64,000 nucleotides of DNA. It comes from Nocardia camponoti (GTDB lineage: Bacteria; Actinomycetota; Actinomycetes; Mycobacteriales; Mycobacteriaceae). The notes beneath the pieces were generated by a model. That model was not told where the DNA came from. It saw only the letters and a list, made by a program, of their open reading frames with translations, and ran no database searches. Position numbers and translations under genes: made by a program. Below are positions 26,134 to 36,251 of this stretch, piece by piece (within the stretch, counting starts at the first letter, position 1; the number at the start of each line of letters is the position of its first letter). The stretch covers positions 823,570 through 887,569 of the forward strand of contig NZ_BMMW01000001.1 of the NCBI RefSeq assembly GCF_014646135.1, written 5' to 3'.

Positions 26134-27180
26134 TTAGCGCGTGGGACGTTGCGGGAGCGCGCAGCAGCCGGGGGCGCAGAGCGCGCCGTCGACGGTGCAG
26201 CCGTAGCGGGGCACGGCGCCCAGCGCGGCAGCCGGAGCGTCGGTGAGATGCTCGGCGATGAGGTCGACGACCATCCGCGCGAAGCGGGGGTCGGTGCCCG
26301 GGGTCGCGGTGCGAACGAACGCCATGCCAAGTTCGGCGGCGCGGGTCGCCGCTTCGTTGTCGAGGTCCCAGATCACTTCGAGGTGATCGGCGACAAATCC
26401 GATCGGGCAGACGATCACGGCGTCAATTCCCTTGCCGTGCAACACATCTAGATGGTCGACGATGTCGGGCTCAAGCCACGGGATCTGCGGCGGACCCGAC
26501 CGTGACTGCCACACCACGTCAAAGTCAGCGAAACCTGCTGCGGCAGCGGCCAATCGGGCTGCCTCGTTGACCTGCCTGCTGTAAAGGCGACCCCCATCGG
26601 CGGGCGGTCCCGCTGATCGGTCGGCGGATTCCGGAATCGAATGCGCGGTGAAAACCAGCCGCGCGCCTTCGCGTTTGTCAGCCGGAAGTTGTTGCGCCGC
26701 AGCGGTTATCGCATCCGCGAACGCGGCGATGAAAAGCGGGTGGTCGAAGTACTGTCGCAGCTTCGTCAGCGTCGGCGCACCTTCGCCTACTGCCGCGCGA
26801 GCACGCGCGATGTCCTCGTCGTACTGTCGGCATCCCGAGTACCCGCCCCACGCCGATGTCGGGAAAACCAGCGCGGAGTCGATGCCGTCGGCGGTCATCC
26901 GCGCGACGGTGTCTTCGACCATTGGATGCCAGTTCCGGTTGCCGAAATACACCGGCAGGTCCCGCCCCGACGCGGCAAGCTCGGCTTCGATCGCGGTGAT
27001 CAGCTCGCGGTTGAGCGCGTTGATCGGCGAAACCCCACCAAAATGCAGGTAATGCTGGGCGACCTCAGCCAGCCGTTCCGGCGGTACACCTCGGCCCCGA
27101 GTGACGTTTTCCAGGAACGGAAGCACGTCATCGGGGCCTTCGGGGCCGCCAAACGACAGCAGCAGCAGCGCTTGCGGCAT
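26134..27180 (-). CDS. hemH: Ferrochelatase (coproporphyrin ferrochelatase)
   Basis: 348 residues from the ATG at 27180, whose A overlaps the inhA stop (TAATG). Motifs: [38 protein letters not shown] with the catalytic His, and [19 protein letters not shown] with the metal-binding Glu. The C-terminus is cysteine-rich ([14 protein letters not shown]) and another Cys lies in GYSGCRQYD, which fits the [2Fe-2S] cluster known from actinobacterial ferrochelatases. In actinobacteria this enzyme inserts iron into coproporphyrin III. Confidence 0.96.
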   Translation of the reverse strand: MPQALLLLSFGGPEGPDDVLPFLENVTRGRGVPPERLAEVAQHYLHFGGVSPINALNRELITAIEAELAASGRDLPVYFGNRNWHPMVEDTVARMTADGIDSALVFPTSAWGGYSGCRQYDEDIARARAAVGEGAPTLTKLRQYFDHPLFIAAFADAITAAAQQLPADKREGARLVFTAHSIPESADRSAGPPADGGRLYSRQVNEAARLAAAAAGFADFDVVWQSRSGPPQIPWLEPDIVDHLDVLHGKGIDAVIVCPIGFVADHLEVIWDLDNEAATRAAELGMAFVRTATPGTDPRFARMVVDLIAEHLTDAPAAALGAVPRYGCTVDGALCAPGCCALPQRPTR

Positions 27181-28016
27181 TAGTTCGCGACGAAGTCCTC
27201 GGGGAACCACATGTTGTGGCTGGCCCCACCGTCGACGTAGATGATCGAGCCGGTGGTGGCGGGCAGCCAGTCCGACAGCAGCGCGACGATCGACTTGCCG
27301 ACAGCGCGAGCGTCGTTGCCGTCCCAGCCGATCGGCGAAGCGCCATCCCAGTAGTTGTCGAGCGCCTTGAGCTGCTTGGCGTCGTCGGTCGCGGTGCCAG
27401 CGATGGCCTTGGCCGCGAGGGTCTTGATCGGGCCGGCGGCGATGAGGTTCGAGCGAACTCGCTTGGCAGCGCCCACTTCTCGCGCAACGTAGCGGTTCAC
27501 CGATTCAAGCGCGGCCTTGGAAACGCCCATCCAGTTGTAGTACGGCATCGCGACGCGCGGATCGAAATCCATGCCGACGAGCGAGCCGCCCTCGTTCATC
27601 ACCGGCAGCACCGCGCGCGCGAGCGACGCGTAGCTCCACGCCGAAATCTCGAACGACTTCGCGACGTCGGGGCCGGGGCCTTCGAGGAACGGAAGGGCTT
27701 CGGGGCCCATCAGCGTGCGCGGCGCGAACGCGATCGAGTGCAGCGCGCCGTCGATGCCCTCGGGGGCAAGCTCGCGCAGCTTCTCGGTGAGCGCGGCCAG
27801 ATCCTCTTCGTTGGTGACGTCGAGGCCGATCGCGGGCGGCACCTCCTGCGGCAGGCGCTTGGCGATGCGGTCAATGAGCCGCAAGCGCTCCGGGATACCG
27901 GTGATGATCACGCGCGCGCCCTGTTCCTGGGCAATCGCCGCCGCGTGGAACGCGATCGACGAATCGGTGATGATGCCGGTGATCAGGATGGTCTTGCCTT
28001 CGAGCAGTCCGCCCAT
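27180..28016 (-). CDS. inhA: NADH-dependent enoyl-ACP reductase
   Basis: 278 residues. Signature regions: [18 protein letters not shown] for the dinucleotide site, ALHSIAFAP with Ser94, and [20 protein letters not shown] with the catalytic Tyr and Lys. It ends with the long C-terminal [11 protein letters not shown] segment. It performs the last reduction of each FAS-II elongation cycle, for mycolate precursors in mycolic-acid bacteria. The residues corresponding to Ile21 and Ser94 of the M. tuberculosis enzyme, sites of known drug-resistance changes, are the wild-type ones. It lies in the fabG1-inhA-hemH unit. Confidence 0.97.
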   Translation of the reverse strand: MGGLLEGKTILITGIITDSSIAFHAAAIAQEQGARVIITGIPERLRLIDRIAKRLPQEVPPAIGLDVTNEEDLAALTEKLRELAPEGIDGALHSIAFAPRTLMGPEALPFLEGPGPDVAKSFEISAWSYASLARAVLPVMNEGGSLVGMDFDPRVAMPYYNWMGVSKAALESVNRYVAREVGAAKRVRSNLIAAGPIKTLAAKAIAGTATDDAKQLKALDNYWDGASPIGWDGNDARAVGKSIVALLSDWLPATTGSIIYVDGGASHNMWFPEDFVAN

Positions 28017-28051
28017 GAGTTTTCGGTTCTCCCTGAGATCAAGTTTGTGGT

Positions 28052-28074
28052 GCCGCCACTGTGTCGGTGGCGGC
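28052..28074 (-). other. Intercistronic hairpin between fabG1 and inhA
   Basis: GCCGCCAC at 28052-28059 and GTGGCGGC at 28067-28074 are exact reverse complements with a 7-base loop. There is no U-tract, so it is more likely an RNA-stability or attenuation element than a full terminator. Confidence 0.5.
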
Positions 28075-28103
28075 GGCCCAGCCGTTAGCGCTGCGCTAGC
28101 GGA

Positions 28104-28865
<762 letters not shown>

Positions 28866-28899
28866 CTACCGCTTGGGCGGACTCACAACGCGACGCTAG

Positions 28900-29910
28900 C
28901 TAGGGCAGGCGTTGACGATAGAGCAAGCTGATGGTGACGCCACCGGCGATCAGGAGGATGCCAAGCAGCAGCCACGGCCTACTCGCGTCGCCGCGGGTGG
29001 TTTCATAGCCGATTTGCTCTTCGAGGGTGTCATAGACGGCACGCAGCTCGGCGAGCGAGGACGCGGTGTAGAACTCGCCGCCGGACAGGTCGGCGATCTT
29101 GCGCAACGACGTGTTGTCGACGGGCACCTTGACCCGCTGCGACCCCTTGCCGTCGGCGTCGGGGATTTCGACGGTGCCCCATTCGGTGCCGAAGGAAATC
29201 GTTGAGACCGGGATGTTCTTGTTTTTCGCGAGCGCGGCGGCGGTGAAGCCGTGGCGCGGGTTCGATGTGTCTTTGTCGTCGGGGACGGTCTGTTTACCGT
29301 CCGACATCAGCACGATGCGGGCAGGCGGCGGGGTTTCGCCACCGCCGAGCACGGCACCGAGATTGTCGATCGACTGCATCGCGGTAAGGATGCCCTCGCC
29401 GGTCGCGGTGCGTTCGGCGAGCTTGATGTTGTCGATGGCGTGCTTGACCGCTTCACGGTTGGTTGTTGGTGACACCATCACCGACGCGGTGCCCGCGAAC
29501 GTGACGAAACCCAGGTTGATGCCCGGGGTCAGCCCGTCGACGAATTCCTTGCCCGCGCGTTGCGCGACTTCCAGCCGCGACGGTTCGACGTCGGTCGCCT
29601 CCATCGACAGCGACACGTCCATGACGAGCACGACCGTCGCGCGGTTGCGTGGAATCTTTTGCACCGCGGTCGGTCCCGCGATGGCGACAGTCAGCGCGAC
29701 AAGCCCGACGAGGATCAACGCGATCGGCGCGTGGCGCATGATGCTCGCCCGCGTCGGCGCGACCTTCTCAAGCACGGCCATATTGCCGAAGCTGAGCATG
29801 CGCTTATGCCGGGCGCGCTGCACCAGGATGTAGCCGCCGAGCAGCGCCAACACAACGAGCAGGAAGGCGAGCCAGGGGCCGTGCGCGAAATGGGAGATCG
29901 AAATACTCAC
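28900..29910 (-). CDS. VWA-domain membrane protein (Rv1481-type)
   Basis: 336 residues: two membrane helices at the N-terminus (WLAFLLVVLALLGGYILV; ALILVGLVALTVAIAG), a von Willebrand A domain from about residue 90 with an intact MIDAS (VLVMDVSLSMEATD, i.e. DxSxS) and later LMSDGKQT, and a C-terminal membrane helix (LLLGILLIAGGVTISLL). It belongs to the BatA-like group that acts with MoxR and DUF58 proteins in envelope assembly. Start GTG overlaps the DUF58 stop. Confidence 0.93.
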   Translation of the reverse strand: MSISISHFAHGPWLAFLLVVLALLGGYILVQRARHKRMLSFGNMAVLEKVAPTRASIMRHAPIALILVGLVALTVAIAGPTAVQKIPRNRATVVLVMDVSLSMEATDVEPSRLEVAQRAGKEFVDGLTPGINLGFVTFAGTASVMVSPTTNREAVKHAIDNIKLAERTATGEGILTAMQSIDNLGAVLGGGETPPPARIVLMSDGKQTVPDDKDTSNPRHGFTAAALAKNKNIPVSTISFGTEWGTVEIPDADGKGSQRVKVPVDNTSLRKIADLSGGEFYTASSLAELRAVYDTLEEQIGYETTRGDASRPWLLLGILLIAGGVTISLLYRQRLP

Positions 29911-30890
29911 TGACGAACTGCCCGCCCACTCGGGGCGCCGAGGCCGTGGCGCCTGGTTGATACGAATCGGACCACGTCAGCGATCCAATCTCGGTCCGTC
30001 GACAACGTCATCACCGGTGCGCCGCAGCCACGCAGGGCTTGCGCCACTTGCGCGCGTTGGGCTTGCGCGGCGGCGGCGAAGTCGGCGCGCAGGGTGGGGG
30101 TGACGCTGAACTCGCGGGTGCGGCCCGTTTCTGGATCGTGCAGCACCACGTCGCCGCCACCGGGCAGCGCGAGGTCGAGCGGATCGAGGATTTCGACGGC
30201 GAGCAGGTCGTGACGCGCGGAGATCGCGCGCAGCGACCGCTGCCAGTCGACATCGCCGAGGAAGTCCGAAATGACAACGGCGAGACCACGTTTGCGTTGC
30301 GGACGCCGCAGCGATTCGATGCCCGCCTTGAGGTCGCCACGCACACCGTCACGGGCGTGCGGGGTGGTCGCGATGGTGCGCAACAGGCTCTGCGCGTGCA
30401 TCCGACCAGCGCGCGCGGGAATGCGAACGAGGTCTTGGCCGGTCGCGACGACGGCACCAATGCGGTTGCCGCCACCGGACGTGAGATGCGTGATGGCCGC
30501 CGCTGCAGCAATCGCCAAGTCGCGCTTGTGAATTCGGCCAGTGCCGAAATCCAAGCTCGACGACAAGTCGACGACGAGCCACGTTTCCAGCTCGCGGTCG
30601 GCGATCATCTGCCGGACGTGCGGATGCGTGGTGCGCGCCGTGACCGACCAATCCATTTGCCGCACATCGTCGCCCGGCTGATACAACCGCGCCTCACCCG
30701 GTTCCGACCCCGGTCCCGGGATCAGCCCCTGATGATCGCCGTGCAGCACGCCGTCGAGGCGGCGACGCACGGTGAGTTCGAGCGTCTTGAGCGCGGCGGT
30801 GAGCTTCGGATCAGTGAGCTCGCCAGCCTGAAACGACGGCGGACCACTCGACGAAATCGACCGCCGGGCAACGGGTTCGGGCGAACTCAC
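29907..30890 (-). CDS. DUF58-domain protein (Rv1480-type)
   Basis: 327 residues. The DUF58 signature EARLYQPGDDVRQMDWSVTA is complete and is followed by a VWA-like fold (LVVDLSSSLDFGTG, LAVVISDFLGDVDW). No membrane segments. It is the middle partner of the MoxR-DUF58-VWA module, where the MoxR ATPase is thought to act as chaperone for the VWA partners. Start GTG overlaps the moxR TGA by 4 bases, and its own stop overlaps the next start by 4. Confidence 0.93.
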   Translation of the reverse strand: MSSPEPVARRSISSSGPPSFQAGELTDPKLTAALKTLELTVRRRLDGVLHGDHQGLIPGPGSEPGEARLYQPGDDVRQMDWSVTARTTHPHVRQMIADRELETWLVVDLSSSLDFGTGRIHKRDLAIAAAAAITHLTSGGGNRIGAVVATGQDLVRIPARAGRMHAQSLLRTIATTPHARDGVRGDLKAGIESLRRPQRKRGLAVVISDFLGDVDWQRSLRAISARHDLLAVEILDPLDLALPGGGDVVLHDPETGRTREFSVTPTLRADFAAAAQAQRAQVAQALRGCGAPVMTLSTDRDWIADVVRFVSTRRHGLGAPSGRAVRQ

Positions 30891-32044
30891 TGGGTCGCGA
30901 CGTTGCCGACGGGCTGGGCCTGGCCGTTCGCCGAATGGGGAACGGGCTGCGGAACAGCGGGCGGCTGCGGAACGGGATGCTGCGGCTGACCTTGCTGAAC
31001 CGCCTGCGGGGCGACCTGCGGGAGGCCAACGGTTTGCAGGACGCGCTTGATGACGTCTTCGGGCGAAACCTCGTCGGCGAGTGCGTCATAGGACAGCACG
31101 AGACGGTGCCGCAGCACGTCGGGGATCACCTCGACGACATCTTGCGGGACAACGTAATCGCGCCCACGAATCAGCGCGACCGAACGGGCAGCGGCGATGA
31201 TGCCCAGGCTCGCGCGCGGCGACGCACCGTAGGAAATCCAGCTCGCCACATCCGGCATGCCGAATTCGAGCGGAGTGCGGGTGGCCGAGATGACGCGAAC
31301 GACGTAGTCGACGAGCGCGTGATGCACGAAGACGTTCGCGGCGACCTTCTGCAGTCGAATGATGTCTTTCGGCGTGAGCACCTGGTTCGGCTCGGGCGCG
31401 CTGACGCCCATCCGGTAGATGATCTCGCGTTCTTCCTCGATCGACGGGTAGTCGACGACCACCTTGAACAGGAAGCGGTCGCGCTGCGCCTCGGGCAGCG
31501 GGTAAACGCCTTCGCTCTCGATCGGGTTCTGGGTCGCCATGACCAGGAACGGATCGGGCATCGGGTAGGTCTTGCCGCCGATCGACAGCTTGCGTTCAGC
31601 CATCACCTCAAGCAGCGCCGACTGCACCTTCGCGGGTGCGCGGTTGATCTCGTCGGCGAGGACGAAGTTCGCGACAACCGGGCCAAGCTCGGTGTCGAAT
31701 TCCTCGCGGCCCTGCCGGTAAATACGGGTACCGATGAGGTCGGTCGGCACGAGGTCGGGCGTGAACTGCACGCGCGAGAACGAACCACCGACGACCTTCG
31801 CGAACGTCTCAACCGCAAGCGTCTTCGCGACACCGGGAACGCCTTCGAGCAACACGTGACCACGGGCGAGCACGCCGATGAGCAGGCGCTCAACGAGACG
31901 ATCCTGTCCGACGATTACCCGTTTGACCTCGTAAATCGCCTTCTCGAGAGTCGCGACGTCACGCTCAAGGGTGTTCGGCGCACCTGTACCAGCATCTTTC
32001 GCCAGCTTCGGCCCGCTCACACCTTCCGTCGAAGTCACCAACAT
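30887..32044 (-). CDS. moxR1: MoxR-family AAA+ ATPase
   Basis: 385 residues from the ATG at 32044; the upstream part of the open frame has no support. Walker A is LLEGVPGVAKT, Walker B is VLADEINRAPAK, sensor 1 follows in MATQNPIE, and the arginine-finger region is PEAQRDRFLF. The C-terminal 45 residues form a Gln/Pro tail (QAVQQGQPQHPVPQPP) that is unlikely to fold. It heads the MoxR-DUF58-VWA unit. In M. tuberculosis it directly follows ripAB; here about 10.9 kb separates them. Confidence 0.95.
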   Translation of the reverse strand: MLVTSTEGVSGPKLAKDAGTGAPNTLERDVATLEKAIYEVKRVIVGQDRLVERLLIGVLARGHVLLEGVPGVAKTLAVETFAKVVGGSFSRVQFTPDLVPTDLIGTRIYRQGREEFDTELGPVVANFVLADEINRAPAKVQSALLEVMAERKLSIGGKTYPMPDPFLVMATQNPIESEGVYPLPEAQRDRFLFKVVVDYPSIEEEREIIYRMGVSAPEPNQVLTPKDIIRLQKVAANVFVHHALVDYVVRVISATRTPLEFGMPDVASWISYGASPRASLGIIAAARSVALIRGRDYVVPQDVVEVIPDVLRHRLVLSYDALADEVSPEDVIKRVLQTVGLPQVAPQAVQQGQPQHPVPQPPAVPQPVPHSANGQAQPVGNVATQ

Positions 32045-32304
32045 CCCCGCTTTCGCTTTGGTCCTGTGCGTGCCGTGCCAACTATTCCAGGTAATCGCCA
32101 AACGTGCCGCAACCGGCCACTACTAGAGCCGAATTCGCTGACATCGCTTTGCTCGTTTTCGGCGGGCTAGACGCTCGCTACCAGTGTCAATACCGGGATT
32201 TCGCGTGCTGCGGGGCTAGCCTGGTCCCTCCGCGACCTGAGGGGGAATTTCGGGCGCGGCTTTTTCAGGTGCACGTTCGGTGCTGTCGGCGAAAGTGGTG
32301 GGTG
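32045..32304. promoter_or_regulatory. Divergent promoter region of moxR and the esterase-like gene
   Basis: No gene of its own. Both flanking genes read away from it. It marks one edge of the inserted segment between moxR and ripA. Confidence 0.35.
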
Positions 32305-33936
32305 ATGTCGGTGTCGGATTCCGCGGCGCGTCCGGAAATTCAGCTCGCGAGTGGGGTGGTGCGCGGGGTCCGGCAACGCGGAATCGCGTCTTTTGTCGGG
32401 ATTCCTTATGCGGTAGCGCCGCGGTTTGGGGAGCCGGAAGGGGTTTTGGTGGTGGGCGGGGTCGGCGGGGTGCGCGGAGGTTCGCCGGGTGATCGCACGG
32501 CGGGCGACTCGGGTGCGGGTGCGGGGACTATCGGCCCTACGACCGGGCTGCGTGGGGATTCTGCTAGGGGTGGCGGCGGCGAACGGAGCGGGGCGGACCG
32601 GGCGACCGAGGAGGTGCTCACCGTTGACGTGTTCACGCCCGCTGGCGTCGATGGGTTGCATGCGCGGTGGCCGGTCCTCGTGTGGTTGCTTGGCGACTCG
32701 GCGGGGGCATGGCCGCGATCGTGGTTTGACGGGTCGAGTTTCGCGCGGTCGGGGGTGGTGACCGTCGTCGTGTCGTCACGTGGCGGATTCGCTGGGTTCG
32801 GGATGATCGATGGATTTCCGCTCAATCGCGGGTTGCTCGATCAGCTCGCGGCGTTGCGCTGGGTGCGCGACAACATCGCCGCGTTCGGCGGCGATCCCGA
32901 CCGGGTCACCGTCGCTGGGCAGGGTGTGGGCGGCGGATGTGTGGTCGCGCTGCTGGCGACGCCTGCCGCGCGCGGGCTGTTTGGGGCGGCGATCGCGCAG
33001 TCGGCCGAAATTAGTCGAATGAGCGTGGATCAAGCGGCCGCGACGACGCACGCGTTGGGCGCGATGCTCGGCGTTCGCGAGCCGAGCGGCTGGCTTGACG
33101 TTGACGACGCCGCGATCGCCGCGCACGTGCCCGCGCTCACTGAGCGTGCGCTGTGCTCGGCGCTACCGACGTCGGCGGACGCGCTGCTTGACCGCGTTGT
33201 TGACCCGTTTGCCGACCTGCTTGGTCGCCCGTTCGCGCCGGTTGTCGACGGAACGGCTTTTCTGTCAGCCGAAGAGGGCGCTGATACTCCGCTGCTAATC
33301 GGGTGCACGGCGAATGAGCGCGTGTTCGAGCGCGCCACCGATTGTGCGCCAGAGTCGGCGATGGCGGCGTTGCGCGCGCATGGGGTGGGCCGGACGTGCA
33401 TCACCCAATTCCTCGGTGTTGGCCCGGTTTTGGGGGCGCGTCGGCTGACGAGTCAGCTGCATGCGACCGCTGTTTTCCGTAGACCTGCCGTACAGGTGGT
33501 GAATGCCCGCCGGGCTGCGGGTCGTGGCGATGCGACCTGGATGTATGACTACCGCAACCGCTCCCCCGTCGACAATGCCGCCGCCCACGGCGCGGAAGTC
33601 CCTTATGTGTGGAATGCGTTATCGAATGTGGCCGCGCGGTTAGGCGAGCACCCGCCCGTCGAATTGGCGGCACGAATGCACCGAGATTGGGTCCGTTTTT
33701 GCACCGATTTCCGCTGCGATTGGCCAACTGGCACGGGCGCGATGATTTATAACCGCACAAGCACTTTCGATAACACCGCTTACCGATTGGAATGGGAATT
33801 GGCCGAATTCGGCGCGACAGTGCGCGCCGCGGCAGCGCGTCCGAAGTTGGCAGCGAAACCGCGCGAGGTCCGCTTCGGTTGGGCGGCGGTCCGCGCGGAA
33901 CGCGAGGCAGCGGCGGGCGTTTTACGTCAGCGCTGA
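32305..33936 (+). CDS. Type-B carboxylesterase homologue lacking the catalytic serine
   Basis: 543 residues from ATG 32305. The fold is clear: FVGIPYAVAPRFGEP, VDVFTPAGVDG, RGLLDQLAALRWVRDNIAAF, AFGGDPDRVTVAG and HGAEVPYVWNAL. However, the nucleophile elbow, normally GESAGG, reads GQGVGG, so Gly207 replaces Ser. The oxyanion HGG is LGD, and the NYRxG segment is SSRGG. The region that usually has the PxPWxG disulfide loop is replaced by about 60 Gly/Arg/Ala-rich residues. The His (AAHGAE) remains. It is probably catalytically dead: a binding protein or a decaying gene. The frame is intact and codon use is strongly G-rich in its first third. Confidence 0.85.
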   Translation: MSVSDSAARPEIQLASGVVRGVRQRGIASFVGIPYAVAPRFGEPEGVLVVGGVGGVRGGSPGDRTAGDSGAGAGTIGPTTGLRGDSARGGGGERSGADRATEEVLTVDVFTPAGVDGLHARWPVLVWLLGDSAGAWPRSWFDGSSFARSGVVTVVVSSRGGFAGFGMIDGFPLNRGLLDQLAALRWVRDNIAAFGGDPDRVTVAGQGVGGGCVVALLATPAARGLFGAAIAQSAEISRMSVDQAAATTHALGAMLGVREPSGWLDVDDAAIAAHVPALTERALCSALPTSADALLDRVVDPFADLLGRPFAPVVDGTAFLSAEEGADTPLLIGCTANERVFERATDCAPESAMAALRAHGVGRTCITQFLGVGPVLGARRLTSQLHATAVFRRPAVQVVNARRAAGRGDATWMYDYRNRSPVDNAAAHGAEVPYVWNALSNVAARLGEHPPVELAARMHRDWVRFCTDFRCDWPTGTGAMIYNRTSTFDNTAYRLEWELAEFGATVRAAAARPKLAAKPREVRFGWAAVRAEREAAAGVLRQR

Positions 33937-34023
33937 CCCCGGGCGCTCCGTTCACGCGAGGGCTAGCGGTTCCCTTCGCCGCGCACTTGCCCTGATCACG
34001 GGCCGATTTTTCGCTGACGGCGG

Positions 34024-34401
34024 GTGCGGTACTCGGTCCTCGCCGCGTTGGCTTGCGGTGCGCTGCTTGTCGGTGGTGCGACAGCGAACGCCGCGCCTCG
34101 GCCCGATCCGTGGGTGCAGGGGCAGATCGACGCGCAGACCGAGAATGTGCCCGGCTTCTTGCGCTCGATCGAACTCGCGGGCGTTGACCGGGGTGGGATT
34201 TCCGATGCGGACCTCGCCATTAAGGGGCGCACAGTTTGCTATCAGATTTACGCCGGAAAGGGCGACGTGAGCGGTGCCGCCCTGCCCAATACGCGGCGCG
34301 ACGATTATCACTCACTGGAGGTAGTCGCGGGCGCGAGCATTAAATACTTATGCCCGCCCGCAGCGGCATTCGCGGGGTCGCTGGCCGACAAGGCGCCATA
34401 A
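34024..34401 (+). CDS. Exported DUF732-like protein
   Basis: 125 residues from GTG. A Sec signal peptide (VLAALACGALLVGGATANA) is followed by a small domain with two cysteines (RTVCYQIYAG and IKYLCPPA) and an FLRSIELAGV segment. This matches the DUF732 pattern widespread in secreted proteins of mycolic-acid bacteria. Function unknown. It converges with the small DUF6191-like gene one base later. Confidence 0.75.
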   Translation: MRYSVLAALACGALLVGGATANAAPRPDPWVQGQIDAQTENVPGFLRSIELAGVDRGGISDADLAIKGRTVCYQIYAGKGDVSGAALPNTRRDDYHSLEVVAGASIKYLCPPAAAFAGSLADKAP

Positions 34402-34402
34402 C

Positions 34403-34699
34403 TTAGCCCTGCGTTGGCCCGGCAAACCGCACGGTCCCGCACGGCGCCTCAATCGAAAATTGCGGTTGACCGTCGGCGGTGTGCGTGAGCCGGGTGGTCT
34501 TCAAGCGGTGCTGTTCAGCGATCGTGTGTGCCGTTGATGGGGTGATCAGCTCTTGTGCGGCGTTGAACAGCCCCGCACCGCCGCCTCCCCCGCCCGTCTT
34601 GCGCCAGTGAACCCAGCCGCGTTTCTCGGCCCACACCCCCGCACGGTCGACCATTACGAAAAACCCAACCACGGCGGCCATTCCGATAACAAAGCCCAT
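34403..34699 (-). CDS. Small membrane-anchored DUF6191-like protein
   Basis: 98 residues: one N-terminal membrane helix (VIGMAAVVGFFVMV), a Gly-rich linker (KTGGGGGGAG) and a small conserved part FNAAQELITPSTAHTIAEQH. The helix plus FNxxQELxxP layout is what I remember of DUF6191. No function is known. It is divergent from the ATPase gene, sharing the region with the tandem palindromes. Confidence 0.55.
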   Translation of the reverse strand: MGFVIGMAAVVGFFVMVDRAGVWAEKRGWVHWRKTGGGGGGAGLFNAAQELITPSTAHTIAEQHRLKTTRLTHTADGQPQFSIEAPCGTVRFAGPTQG

Positions 34700-34765
34700 C
34701 AGTCATGCGTACCGCCCACGCGCGGCGACCGCAACGAATACCCTTGCCTGCAGGCCTCCAGATGT

Positions 34766-34795
34766 GTAGATACAATCTACGTAGATCCAATCTAC
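34766..34795. promoter_or_regulatory. Two tandem 15-bp palindromes (operator candidate)
   Basis: GTAGATACAATCTAC (34766-34780) is followed without a gap by GTAGATCCAATCTAC (34781-34795). Each is GTAGAT-NNN-ATCTAC with perfect 6-bp arms, and the two differ only in one spacer base. They lie 20 bases before the ATPase start and 67 bases from the divergent small gene. Confidence 0.7.
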
Positions 34796-34814
34796 CCAGC
34801 GCGAGGAGATCGCG

Positions 34815-36251
34815 ATGACATCGTTCGTTGGACGTGGAACCGAGCTCGCGGTCTTGCGGAAGCGGCTGGATCGTGCGGCGGCATCCGGCAGCGGCGCGGC
34901 GTTGGCTATCCGCGGACGGCGCCAGGTCGGCAAATCGCGGCTCGTCCAAGAGTTCTGCGATCGCGCGGATGTGCCGTATGTCTATTTCACCGCGAATAAA
35001 GGCGCGTCTCCGGTCGAATCCATCGCGATGTTTCTCGCTGACTTGCGGGACTCCTCCTTGGCGCGAAATCCCGCGTCCATCCCCGATCACGCCGCGAACT
35101 GGGTCGATGCGTTCCGCATCCTTGCTGGCCAACTTCCACAGCAACCGAGCATCGTTGTCCTAGACGAGGTGCCGTGGCTGTCGGAACAAGACAGCATGTT
35201 CGACGGTGCGCTGCAAAACGCCTGGGATCGCCTACTTTCGCAGTCACCGACGTTGTTGCTTTTGCTCGGCAGCGATATTCACATGATGGAGCGGATGACG
35301 GCCTACGACCGCCCGTTTTTCGGGCGTGCGGACAACCTCGCCCTTGGCCCGCTGAATCCCGCCGAAGTTGGTGCCGCCCTTGACCTTTCGCCTGCGGATG
35401 CGATCGATGCCCACCTGATCAGTGGGGGGCTGCCCGGCGTCTTGCGTGGTTGGCCATCGGCGATGCCACCCATGGAGTTTGTCAAACGCGAATGCGCGGA
35501 CCCCGCGGCAGCGATTTTCAGCATTCCCGAGTCGTCACTTCTCGCTGAGTTTCCGTCACCCGACCATTCACGACGCGTTTTGGAGGCTATCGGCGGCGGC
35601 GATCGCACTCACGCCACCATCGCGGCCGCGGCAGGCAGCCGTGAAGGGGACGTTCCCTCGGGCACACTCTCACCAGTCTTGCGGCGACTCACCGAGGACA
35701 AACGCATTCTCGCGTTGGACACGCCCCTGTCTACTGTCGCGGGCAAACCCGGTTTGTACCGGGTAAGCGATTCGAGTTTGCGCCTGTATCTCGCGGTTGG
35801 CCGATCAGCGCAGGATCTCGTGAGCCGCGGCCGTTCAGACATGGCCCTGCGCCTATTTCAACGCCGTTGGTCCACCTGGCGCGGTCGGGCCGTCGAACCG
35901 CTTATCCGCGAGTCCGTCGAGCTTGCCGCACTGGGCGGCGAACTGCCGTGGCCTGATGTCGAAGCCGTTGGCGCATGGTGGAATCGACGATTCGACCCCG
36001 AAGTCGACCTCGTTGGCGCGGACCGCTCTCCTGTCGCGAAGAACGTCTTTTTTACCGGCTCCATTAAGTGGTTAGACACCCCGTTCGACGCGCACGACGC
36101 CGCAGCCGCGACCCGTGGCGGCGCGGAGGTCCCCGGCGCGGACTCGGCAGGATTGATGGTGGTTAGCCGATCGGGAATTTCCCGTGACGTAGATCTGGGT
36201 TCCAACGCGGTGGTCTGGACGGCAGACGAGGTCGTCGACTCTTGGCGATAG
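34815..36251 (+). CDS. Archaeal-type/DUF234 AAA ATPase
   Basis: 478 residues, ATG after GCGAGGAG. N-terminal P-loop ATPase: GRGTELAVLRKRLDRA, Walker A IRGRRQVGKSRLVQEF, Walker B IVVLDEVPWLSE, and GSDIHMMERM as sensor. A winged-helix segment follows (SGTLSPVLRRLTEDKRILAL), then a C-terminal DUF234 nuclease-like domain in which RGRAVEPLIRES and WWNRRFDPEVDLVG are seen (ExVDLV core). Such proteins act as ATPase-nuclease units of uncertain role and travel as single-gene accessories. The tandem palindromes upstream suggest autoregulation or a toxin-like control. Confidence 0.85.
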   Translation: MTSFVGRGTELAVLRKRLDRAAASGSGAALAIRGRRQVGKSRLVQEFCDRADVPYVYFTANKGASPVESIAMFLADLRDSSLARNPASIPDHAANWVDAFRILAGQLPQQPSIVVLDEVPWLSEQDSMFDGALQNAWDRLLSQSPTLLLLLGSDIHMMERMTAYDRPFFGRADNLALGPLNPAEVGAALDLSPADAIDAHLISGGLPGVLRGWPSAMPPMEFVKRECADPAAAIFSIPESSLLAEFPSPDHSRRVLEAIGGGDRTHATIAAAAGSREGDVPSGTLSPVLRRLTEDKRILALDTPLSTVAGKPGLYRVSDSSLRLYLAVGRSAQDLVSRGRSDMALRLFQRRWSTWRGRAVEPLIRESVELAALGGELPWPDVEAVGAWWNRRFDPEVDLVGADRSPVAKNVFFTGSIKWLDTPFDAHDAAAATRGGAEVPGADSAGLMVVSRSGISRDVDLGSNAVVWTADEVVDSWR

